Source: Plantago ovata
Lineage: Eukaryota; Streptophyta; Magnoliopsida; Lamiales; Plantaginaceae
DNA length: 64,000 nt
Reading direction: 5' to 3'
NCBI GenBank assembly: GCA_028274465.1
Contig: CM051456.1
Location: 7,317,545-7,381,544, forward strand
Below the pieces are notes generated by a model. It saw only the letters and a program-made list of their open reading frames with translations, made no database searches and had not been told where the DNA came from. The translations under genes and the position numbers were made by a program. Of this stretch, positions 34,482-43,988 are shown one piece after another; within the stretch, counting starts at the first letter, position 1; each line of letters starts with the position of its first letter.

Positions 34482-36764
34482 TCAAAATGGAATCACCTCA
34501 AAACTTGAGTGGTAAATTAGCTTGAAATAGTAAAGCTCTAGCCATGTTGAGTAGCGTTTGATGCTTTCTTTCCACAACTCCATTTTGTTGAGGTGTGTAT
34601 ACGCAAGTTCTTTGATGCAAAATGCCATGAGTGTTATAAAATTTTCTAACTGAAATTCCACTCCGTTGTCTGTTCTGATTTTCTGAACTTGCTTATTGAA
34701 TTGAGTTTTAACTAAAGCAACAAAATTAGGTAATATTGTGGCCACATCTGATTTATATTTCATTAGTAGGGTCCAAGTGACACGAGAATAATCATCAACA
34801 ATAGTGAGAAAAAATCTGTGGCCATGTAAAGAAGTTTGAGAGAAAGGACCCCAGATATCTATATGTAATAACTCAAACACAGATAAACTAGAAAATGTTT
34901 CTTTAATCGAAAAAGATAATTTCTTATGTTTGGCCTTGCTACAGACATCACAAACTTGCATCTCAGTGCTTGTTACAATAGGAGAAAATTGCTCAATCAA
35001 CTTGAGTCTTGTAACTGGAACATGACCTAGTCTAAGGTGCCAGAGTTCCTTATTTAGCCGAGAACACTGATGAAGTTGAGGAGGTGTCAAGGAATGCAGG
35101 CCAACATAATAGAGTCCATGCTTAATTGTTATTCTTCCAATCTCCTCCTTTGAAGAGTTCATCTGCATTTTACAGACAAAATCTTTAAATATAAGAGATA
35201 CATCATTGTCTTGAGTTAATCCAGAAATAGAGATGAGATTGACTTTAAAATGAGGACAACACAACACATTTTTGAGTAGGATATTCTTTTCAATAAGAAT
35301 ATCTCCAATACAAGTAACTTGTGTAAATTCTTGTGTTGGTAATTGAACTTGTGAATCAACATTTCTTATGTTGTGAGTAAATAGAGATGGTGAGTAAATG
35401 ACATGATCTGAGGCTCCAGAATCTAAGAGCCAATCAATTCTTTGTGCAAAAACATTATTAACAAATGTAACATTATTAACAAATTTACCTGCCCAGTCAT
35501 CGGCATCTATCATGGAAGGATCAAGGTAGGAACTGGTTGAAAAAGCATTGATCTGAGAGGAAGAAGATGGACCCTGAGCTGGTGGTGCGGTAATGCTAGG
35601 ATTTGTAGGCTTGATCATTTTGAAAAATGCTTGGAGTTGAGCATTAGTGATAGTGATTTCATCACTGTTCCCTTGGGAAGCAATCTGTTGTTGGTTGCCT
35701 TGAGTGACATTCACAAATCCGCCATTGCTATTGTTTCTGGTGAACTTGAAATCTGGTGGAAATCCATTCTTCCTGTAGCAATTTTTCTCTAGATGTCCTG
35801 GCCTGTGGCAAAAATCACATATCATACAATTTTCTGTGCTATGCCCTGCCCTTTTACACTTGATGCAGTACAGCTGGTTGTTCCTCCCTTTCCTTTTGTA
35901 ACCAGCCCCAGAGTTGGGTGGAGCATTGTAACTGGTCATGTTGACAATAGGCGAGCTAACCATCATTGCAGAAGCATCTCCACCAGTGTTGGTCATGTTG
36001 CTGAGACCTTTCTGCTTTTCATCTTGCAAGACAAGTTTCAAGGCTCTGTCAAGACTTGGCGGCTTCTCCATAGTAAGAATTTGAGTTCTCACTTGAGTGT
36101 GTGCACTAGTCAGCCCCATGCAGAATTGAATCACTTCATCAGCTTCTTCCATGTCGGCAAGATCATGGAGAGATCGACAAGGACATTTGCCACAATGACA
36201 ACCCTTTTTAGGCCTGAAAGTTCTCAATTCCTGAAGAAGAGAAGTCATAGCATCAAAGTAACTTTCAACAGACAACTGAGACTGGATTAAAGTGACCAGT
36301 TCTCTTCTTAATTCAAAAATTCTCAATCTGTCCGGGGAAGCATATCTAACAGCTAGCTTATCCCAAGCTTCTTTAGCTGTGTTTGCAAATCTGAGATTAG
36401 AGGCTATCTCTTTGCTTACAGAGTAGAGTATCCATGTGAAAATAAGACTGTTGCACTTAAGCCATGGCATATATAAAGGATCATCTATGTCAGGCTGTGC
36501 TATAGTCCCATCCACAAAACCCATCTTATTTTTAGCCTCAAGATGCATAGTTATCATCTTTTTCCAATCATAGTAGTTTGAGTTGGTGAGCTTTGGCTCA
36601 ATCACAACAGAATTTGGAGTATCAGCCGGTCCGAGATAAAAAGGACCATATACATCATTGAGATCATAGGTTACAGTTTCCTGTTTCTTGAGTTTCGCTT
36701 GCTTATCTGCTTCATCTTTCTCTTCTGCCTTTTTGATGTTATTGATGTCATCTTCAGCAGCCAT
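34482..36764 (-). pseudogene. Copia gag, protease and integrase core
   Basis: Open for 760 codons. Residues about 40-240 form a gag domain (NYYDWKKMITMHL, ESYFDAMTSLLQELRTFRP). Two tandem CCHC zinc knuckles lie at about 300-313 and 316-329; one is more usual. The aspartic protease motif LLDSGASDHV is at about 446-455. A pre-integrase His/Cys zinc finger (HLRLGH... CDVC) is at about 576-608, and the integrase core begins with DIWGP and TDNGVEF. The frame then shifts near 34640, which breaks the integrase. Confidence 0.88.
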
Positions 36765-37052
36765 GATGAGTGATTAATTTCCAAGAACTGATAACAACAG
36801 CAAGGATTTTAAGATCAGTAACGATATGATGAGTGAATAATAAGAAACTGATAATAACAGTTGATAATTTGATGATATAGGCTGATAACAACAGCTCTAG
36901 ATTTGCTGATAACAACAGCTTTGAATAAGTATAAAGAACAGAGATAAAAAAAATTAAATTTGCGGAAGCTAGAAAGGAAAAAAATTGCTATTCTTTGTTC
37001 TGATTAGTAGCCAGAAGGGCATCAGATTCTCAGAACCTGAGCTCTGATACCA

Positions 37053-37415
37053 TGTTAGAAAACGCAGAAATCATAGCATGAAGCTTAAGGTTGTACCTGT
37101 TCTCTCTTATTGAATGAAAAAAAGAAGTGAAAAATATACAGACACGTTATGCTATTTATACAAGAAATCTACTGCTAACCCTAACTGACCTATGCTGAAA
37201 TTACATTCATGCCCTGTGAGAATCTGTAAGCCTTATCTTCTAAACTAATCCTGAATCGTTTCTGGAATATGCTATTCCCTTCTCTGCACGCCAGAATCCT
37301 AGGGACTCTGCAATTTTGCCTCACGCTCTGTGCGTTCGTTCTAGTTTGTGATAGTTCTTCTTCTTCCTTTGAATTCTTCTTAGTTTCTTGCTGCAGCTTT
37401 TGCATCATCTCTTCA
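37053..37415 (-). repeat. 5' LTR of the young Copia element
   Basis: In element orientation it runs from TGAAGAGATG to TTCTAACA and is followed directly by the TGGTATCAGAGC primer-binding site. Confidence 0.88.
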
Positions 37416-37416
37416 G

Positions 37417-37474
37417 ACAATCGTTTACGACTGAACAATCGGAAGTTATGGCACGTGAACACCGTACTGATTAA
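37417..37474 (+). pseudogene. short reading frame interrupted by a Copia element (3' part)
   Basis: This continues the 31663 frame after the insertion: TTEQSEVMAREHRTD with stop TAA at 37472-37474. See the 5' part. Confidence 0.3.
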
Positions 37475-38023
37475 TGGAGAGAATTTCAAACCGTTCTGAG
37501 TTAAGTTTCTCGAAAAAAAATTAAAACAAATATATAAATCTCAAATTTGGTGGTAGGTGATGTTTCTCTTTAACAAAAAAATGACTCTTCAGAACCATTG
37601 TGTCTCTTCACAAATTAACATATACAGGACTCTTGGTTGCACCACTTTGCGAGAACTAAAATACCGTCTCTTGTCTAGCACCGTTTAATATTTTCTCCGT
37701 TCACCAAAATTCTCTCACACCGTACGCAAACAAAATTTCATCTTCACATTGACCGTTACCACATCTACTTGTTCGTTACTGTCACATATGTTCTGCTCCT
37801 TCCGGTTATTTTCCCAGGTATTTTCCCTTCCATGGTTTACCTTCACGTACCTGTGTTGTCTGTTAAATGGTTTCATGGTTCTGTTAACAAGGTTTCTGAC
37901 GAAAAAAAAAAAATTCTCTTCTTGCTTGATATACATGAAATTTAATAAATTATATTCAGTTATTAATTAACTCTTTTTTCTCATTACGAACAGGTTCCAG
38001 TTTTACCTAACATTATTTTTGTC

Positions 38024-38384
38024 ATGAACGTTTCAATGGATGGTGATAATGGACAAACACCAAAACATAAAAAACGAAAAGTATCATCAACTGCAACGTC
38101 AAGGGAAACGAAGTGTGATGTCAATATGAAACAAAGGCAGTACCGTGCCTCTATGCATGTCCAACAGCCAATGGTCGAAACTTCTATTCCAGCGTAAACA
38201 AAGCCGAGATAACAAGTCTGTTGAAGAAAGATTAGCAGATAATTTGCAGCGAAGACAAGCACGTGCAACAATGTCTGAGGATCAAAGGTCTTTAGCAAAT
38301 ATGAGACGAAGAGAAACCTATAGACAAAAGGTTGATGAACAAAGGAGAGCAAAGATTAACCAAAGAAGACTGGTTGGTAATTAG
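38024..38384 (+). pseudogene. Helitron-helicase-like N-terminal fragment
   Basis: One frame begins MNVSMDGDNGQTPKHKKRKV, with a nuclear-localisation-like KHKKRK. After a frameshift near 38190 a second frame reads SVEERLADNLQRRQARATM, then SLANMRRRETYRQKVDEQ. Repeated Arg-rich segments of this kind (RRQA..MS..QR......RR..YRQ) precede the helicase-like domain in many plant Helitron proteins. No Rep or PIF1 helicase motif follows. The identification rests on resemblance of composition and motif, not on a search. Confidence 0.45.
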
Positions 38385-38879
38385 TTTGGTTTTTTGTAAC
38401 ATAATGTTTTGAATACTTGAGAGCAAGCTTTCTTTATGCAAATTTTTTCATTCTTTAAAGTCTTCTGTAGCGTAATCTACATTCTTATTTCAGTAAATTT
38501 ATTTTTCCATTACTGCACTGCATCAATTCATCCCAAATTTTTTATTAAATTGTTTTCAAATACAACTTGGACTAATAGATTATCATTGTTTTCGAGGGTA
38601 TCTTGAGGATCCATTGAATAATTTCATTCTGCTAAGTTATAATAAAATGAGGACTTTGATAAGCAACAAAAGAATATTTCCTAATGCTAATATTATCAAT
38701 ATTGCTAACTGTATGTTTAATCACTCGCTCAAGGTTACATAGAAGAAGGTTTGTTTCTACATGTTTAATATTAGTAGGAATACAATTTCTACCTGAAGCA
38801 ATAATTTCTATGGAAAATATTGTATAATTGCATTATATTTAATTATTAGTAGTAGCCCGACCGGACCTCATAAAATTGC

Positions 38880-38919
38880 GGATCTCAAATATATTGTATA
38901 TAGTGTATTGTGTGTGTGT

Positions 38920-38990
<71 letters not shown>

Positions 38991-39045
38991 ATATAAAGTA
39001 ATATAATAAGCCGGTTGTTATATATATATATATATATATAAAGTA
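38880..39045. repeat. TA microsatellites
   Basis: TA runs of about 60 bp (38922-38986) and about 22 bp (39019-39040) are separated by a duplicated AAGTAATATAATAAGC unit. A short GT run precedes the first. Confidence 0.9.
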
Positions 39046-39048
39046 ATA

Positions 39049-39556
39049 TAATAAGCTGGTTGATTACCCAATTGATTGACCTACCAATCAATTTTAATCC
39101 GTTAACCTTGCTTATCCAACTTCAATTTGGTACGTACATGTGTCATTAGTTAATTAAAATATGTAGGGTTCGAATCCTGTTGGCGTGATTTTTCTGCATT
39201 ATTTTATTATTATTTTTATTGAAGGTGTTTGGTTCGAATCTTGTTGGCGTGATTTTTCTTTATTATTTGTATCGTTATGTTAGTTGAAAGTGTTGGGTTC
39301 GAATCTTATTGACGTAATTGTTTTCTTTTTTATTTATTCTCTTCTTAAATTTTTATTTTTTAACATAAAGTTGTATGACGTATTATATTTAATTTTAAAA
39401 ATAACCATGATATGTTCTTATAAAAAAATACATACTTCCTCCGTCCAATAATAAATGTAACACTTGATTTTGTTGATTTTTTCGATGGTCATTTTGACCT
39501 TAAATTATTCTTAAATCATACGATAAAAATAACTAAAAACATCATATTATGAAACT
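39049..39556. repeat. inverted copy of the 1133-1640 repeat, with three B-box-like units
   Basis: B-box cores on the plus strand are at 39167-39177 (GGTTCGAATCC, a perfect consensus), 39231-39241 and 39296-39306, with a spacing of about 64-65 bp. Each is followed by TGTTGGCGTGATTTTT or a close variant. The block ends in a truncated Stowaway-like MITE end at about 39435. Confidence 0.65.
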
Positions 39557-39959
39557 AGAATGTTTATATGAAGCACTTGACAGTATATTCAACTGATGAA
39601 GAATACCAATTAACATGCGTAAAAGATGCATTGCAGATTTTGAAGTTGAATGTTTCCAAAGTCTAGAGATGTATCTGATGGTTCTTAACTCATCGAAAGA
39701 ATACTTTTCGTATGTCTAATATAGTTCAATTCAAAACTATTAATTGCATAACTACAAAAACTTTATACATTTATAGCACACCATTTATATTAAGTTTAAT
39801 TACTCAATTAGTTATGTTTTTATTACGTTTGAAGTCATTATGTAAAAATTATATATTCACTCCATTTATTTCAATATATTATTTAATAAAACAATAATGT
39901 TTTACAAGATTACGCTTCACACGCGTATTGTGTGATGCGGTTCCTAGTATATATATAAA

Positions 39960-42065
39960 TCCCAACTTGGTGGTGGGTGATGTTTTCAAATTTGGTGGTA
40001 ATTTTGTTAAAAAATTTCCCTTTGCCTGTGCAGATATGACTCTTCAAAATGATTAGAAAACTCTTGGTTGCAGTTGCATCGGTTCGTGAAAACTCTTAGT
40101 TCAGACCGGTTACTACTTAGTATTATCTCACTGCCTCTCGAACTTCGTTCAATCGCCGCGAAGATACTGCTTCATATAAGATTTGGAGCCGGTTCTATGT
40201 GTTGTTGTTCCGCTTTGCACTTTTCCCGTACCGATCCGTTATCTTTGCTAACGCCGATTCATGAATTATTATTATCAGACTTCTTCAGTTTCTCTCACAA
40301 CCTTCAGTGATTGAATCCACCTTGTCGTTTGGTACCTCTTCTTCTTCTTCTTTTTTTTTTTTCTCAACAAGACTTTCAATCAAATCAGGGCTTAATGATT
40401 TATCTGTATATTCTTTTGATATTTTCCAGTGGTAAAACCTGCTCTTTTGTACATCCTGCCATTCAGTTGCTTGGAGTTGGCTTTTCTTCACCATCGACTG
40501 ACTGCCAGCATGCCGATGAACTATGGCAATATTTGATGTTTGTTGTTATTTAAATTTTCATATTTTGGTGACAATTAAGTCCATTAGTTAGTTAGGCCGT
40601 ATCTTTTGTTATTGGAAAATGGAGATTCTGTAGTCCTCGGAAATACTTCATCTCTTCTCTTGCCCAGGTTTCATGTCTCTAAATTGTATGATTAGGTGCC
40701 CCTAAATATGACATGGGGGTTCATAGATTGAAATTGTTGCTTGTTTTTTGTTTGCTTTTGATTAAATTATTTTCGGCTGAATTTTATAGTTTATGCTCGC
40801 AAATCACATTCTGAGAATTGCTATGATTTATGATCAATTTGCCGAATTTGCATATGTAGTTTGGAATGGAGCGTAATATGTGAATTTTCCAAGGTAAATA
40901 ACAAACTTTTACACGGATACTGCGGCTGGTGGTTCATAAGGTGGAAGGGAGATGTCTTGCTGATCCCAAATTGTATGCAGTCTGCTGCTCTTTGTCTGAC
41001 TATCCTATCATTGTATAGGCTTGGTTTTCCTGTTTTGGTTATTTAGATTATTAGCTAGCTGTGATGATTAGAGTTTGTGCTTGTTTTTTAAATGTGTGTA
41101 ATGGAGTTATGTACTTTCATTGACGACGGAATAATACTATCTTTGTTCAAAAAAAATAAAAAAATGTTTTTATTAAATGACTGGAATCCAATTTCTCATT
41201 CTTCCTGCTTTGCTTTGAGTGTTTATATTAGTTTATATTCTTGTTCTCAACTATTTTATAAGATCTTAGTCATTGCCTATGGGATTCTTTGGCACATGTG
41301 GAAAATAAGGTACACAGATCATTATGTGCACAAACAGTGTGGTTGATTAATTTGTTGGATGTTAAGAATGGGTTGGAGAGTGAATGTAAGATGTTTGAGA
41401 GGGAATTGTAAGTGATTATTTACGGTAAATATTGCTATTGGGGATAACTTATAAGTAGAAGATGCTTGGGTTAAGATGATATGGTGGAATAGAGTTGGAG
41501 CAGGAAGTAGATATGCATGATTTGATCCTTGGCGGAGGGTTTAGCAGTCAAGTGAGGTTGGTATAGGTTTGGTTGTAGTATAGGACTATAGAAGTAGTGT
41601 AATCTTTGGAATAGACATCTATGTATTCCATGGACAGTTTATTAATGAAAATTTTAGCCGTTAAAAAAAAAAAAACCCTTCTAAATCACTTTTGGAAGGA
41701 AGACATTTGAGAGCATGAAAACTTTCTATTTCTGACCAAAGAATAAATTAGATGCAAGTCACATTACCATATTCCCAATGAACAATGACATTATTAACTT
41801 GAGGACTTTGTTCACTCACTCCGGGCTAGGAATATGTAGAGTTAACAATATATAAAATTTCACTAAAATTATAATTCAAAATAAGAAGTTTAACACTTGA
41901 TTGAAGTTTTAATCAAGTTCTCTACAATGGCGATTTATGCCATAACCACAATCCTTTTTACTTTTCAATTTGTCTTAACAACATGTTTAAAACTATTCAA
42001 ATCTAGATAGATAATAATTGTGCGGAAATATGGGCACCGCGCTTAACGTGGTGCTCCAATTCTAG
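39960..42065 (+). mobile_element. Helitron-like element 2
   Basis: The 5' end is A|TCCCAACTTGGTGGTGGGTG, clearly related to that of element 1. The 3' end has a hairpin (42034-42041 and 42047-42054, one mismatch), then CCAATT and CTAG|T at 42062-42065. The body shows no helicase. It includes a poly-A-terminated stretch at about 41340-41670 that may be a captured LINE 3' end, and otherwise unrecognised sequence. Confidence 0.55.
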
Positions 42066-42223
42066 TAACTGAATAAGAATGAGATGCCACGAGTAATGAT
42101 CCGGGAACTGTATTTAAATTCTTCATATTTACAGTAAGTCCTTTATGTTTATCTTTCTTTCGTTTAAGGACCTTCTTAATCTCCCTCCAATTTGCTTTTA
42201 AATTTGTATTCCTCATTTTTCAT

Positions 42224-42641
42224 TTTGGCGTGTGTTTATGGTCAACATCAAGAAACCCCAATTTTGACCACTACTCTCCGCCATTAACAAGAAGCTCGAA
42301 TACCAAAAGAGAAAAGGAATCATGCAGCGGCAAAAATTGATACTCTCGAAGCTTTTCTTGATTTATATAACGCATTTCTGTATTATTAGAACTATGTCAG
42401 GGCGATGAGTGGGTTGCTTGGTGGTAGGTTGGTTCCCTTAATACTGTATCCGGTTTGTATCTGAAACATGTTATCTTTCTCAAGATTAGCTATTACTTCA
42501 AGGACTATGTTTACAATGTAAAGAAAACTCGTTAATTATAGGTCGATTAACGGAAAGCTGGTTCAGGCACTGACGACACCTGCGACAACAAGTGAGGGAA
42601 ATAGTGGGCATGATGTTGTCCATCTTCTTGCAATAAAGGAG
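42224..42641 (+). pseudogene. chimeric MSH7 fragment: exon 1 joined to a later exon
   Basis: The promoter-like start at 42224 (TTTGGCGT, E2F core lost) leads to an ATG at 42323 reading MQRQKLILSK. After about 35 bases the homology to exon 1 stops and MSH7-intron-like sequence follows (TCAGGGCGATGAGTGGG). Exon 42542-42641 follows an AG acceptor and encodes GKLVQALTTPATTSEG and then VVHLLAIKE, ending at a GT donor. This matches the plant MSH7 block KLVQVLTPSTASEG...AVHLLAIKE that I recall from Arabidopsis MSH7. An internal deletion has therefore joined the 5' end to a middle exon. The exon itself has an extra Thr codon but is open. Confidence 0.75.
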
Positions 42642-42715
42642 GTTCGTGTTGCTGCTTCTTTGTACCTATAAACTACGTACTCGTATTTTATTGTTCTTTA
42701 TATACTTTTGCGCTG

Positions 42716-43559
42716 GGTTAATTGCAGATTTCGTCCCTTAAGTCACAGTCCACTTCGGATTTGGTCCTAAGTTTCCGCAAACTGGCGAATTGAGTCCCTA
42801 AACCGTATTAAACGTCGTAGATTCGCGTGTATACGTCTGGAGCGGCTGCACAGTCATCAAACACAGTCCCAATCACATGTCATGCCTTGTCACTTGTATT
42901 TGATGCCAAACAGAGCACAATAGTAACGAAACACAACGACGTAACCAGAGCACAATAGTAACGAAACACAAATTGAAGAAAATAGAGCACAATAGATCGA
43001 ATAAAACAGAGCAAAATAGTAACGAAACTTACCGGATTTGAGGAGTACGAACAGCACCAATACCTCCTCAACGGATCTCTAGCATCACCCGACGTAACCA
43101 GACGCGCGCGTGCGTTGCAGTCACAGTATTGTACCTTGCTTAGGGTTTATCAGAGACAGAGAATTGCAGTCACAGTACGACGATTTAGGCAACCACGGCG
43201 AGGAACTCATCTTGCTTAGGGTTTATCAGACAGAGAATTGAGAGAGAATTGGGAGAAATTCAATTTACGGTTTGAGATTTCTAATTTGGGGAAGAAAGTT
43301 GATATGAGAATTTGGAGAAGAGAATTGATATGTATAAAAGTCAGTTCGCCCATGACTTTTAATTCGCCCATTCGCGCTCTCATTCACTAGATTTCAGTTC
43401 GTTAGACACAGTTCAGCCACCTCAGCCATCACCTTGTCCAACTCAGTCATCCCCTTGTCCAAATCATCGACATGTCAGCGTATAGGACCGTATGGGAAAA
43501 ACGTAGGACCAAATACGAAGTGGGCCAAGATATACGGGACCAAATCTGCAATTAACCCC
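42716..43559. mobile_element. MULE-type non-autonomous element
   Basis: Termini are GGTTAATTGCAGATTT on the left and, reverse-complemented, GGGGTTAATTGCAGATTT on the right, followed by GGTCC-type sub-terminal repeats. The target duplication is TTTTGCGCTG at 42706-42715 and TTCTGCGCTG at 43560-43569 (10 bp, one mismatch), in the 9-11 bp range of Mutator-like elements. Two paralogous loci at about 58075-58090 and 59205-59215 lack the insertion and show the single target. The interior has two repeats of AGAGCACAATAGTAACGAAAC and no transposase. Confidence 0.8.
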
Positions 43560-43988
43560 TTCTGCGCTGAAGTTATGTTTTTGTATGGATGAAATAATGC
43601 AGTTAAATAATTAGCAGCAAATCAGGGCTGGTGATCATGTTATGTTGTTTCCATTTGTGCATCTAAAATGGGTCACTAGGGAATGGTTCAACTGTGATCT
43701 GGGTTTGTATTCGTGGACGTGATTCTCTTAAATTTTGGGTTGGCTCCGTCGTATGGTGGAAGTATAACCACGTTGCCAACCAAATGAACTTGGTTCGGCC
43801 AAACTGACACCGCCTTGTAAACCCTCCACGTGCGGAGAGTGGGAGCTTGGTCCGTGTTTAGCAGTTATATGGTGGAAGAATTAGCTTCTATGCTTATATA
43901 GTAGTAAAAAATTAATGTAGTTACTTCAGCAGTATGTATCACAGCAAGAATTGTCTTTCCAATTATGGAAGGATAGAACATACATGAA

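Larger units (their letters stand above)
31737..37415 (-). mobile_element. young Copia-type LTR retrotransposon
   Basis: The element is about 5.7 kb with 363-bp LTRs at 31737-32099 and 37053-37415. By eye they differ at only about four positions, which implies a recent insertion. It is transcribed on the minus strand. The primer site TGGTATCAGAGC (complement at about 37041-37052) matches the 3' end of initiator tRNA-Met, and a GAGGGGGAAT polypurine tract adjoins the 3' LTR. The flanking sequence is ACAATC at 31731-31736 and 37417-37422, with one extra G on the right. Domain order gag, protease, integrase, RT, RNase H is Copia order. The coding region carries stops and frameshifts. Confidence 0.92.
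37539..39947 (+). mobile_element. Helitron-like element 1
   Basis: The candidate 5' terminus is A|TCTCAAATTTGGTGGTAGG. The candidate 3' terminus has a hairpin with 10-bp stems (39913-39922 and 39930-39939, one mismatch), then 4 bases, then CTAG|T (39944-39947). A-T flanking insertion, a TC start, a short 3' hairpin and CTRR are the structural hallmarks of Helitrons. Inside, 38145-38384 encodes an Arg-rich segment resembling the N-terminal part of Helitron helicase proteins. The next element starts 12 bp downstream with a similar 5' end. No Rep/helicase core is present, so it is non-autonomous. Confidence 0.6.

Noticed and set aside
35793..36290. 165-codon plus-strand frame
   Set aside because: It is the antisense of the Copia gag region, and the composition follows from the opposite strand.
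39160..39310. tRNA genes suggested by perfect B-box motifs
   Set aside because: No acceptor stem, anticodon arm or A-box at tRNA spacing around any of the six motifs; they recur every 64-65 bp as part of a dispersed repeat.
41340..41670. Independent LINE insertion in Helitron-like element 2
   Set aside because: A poly-A run after AATGAAAATTTTAGCCG is suggestive, but I found no RT or zinc-binding coding sequence and no target duplication, so it is mentioned only as a possibility.
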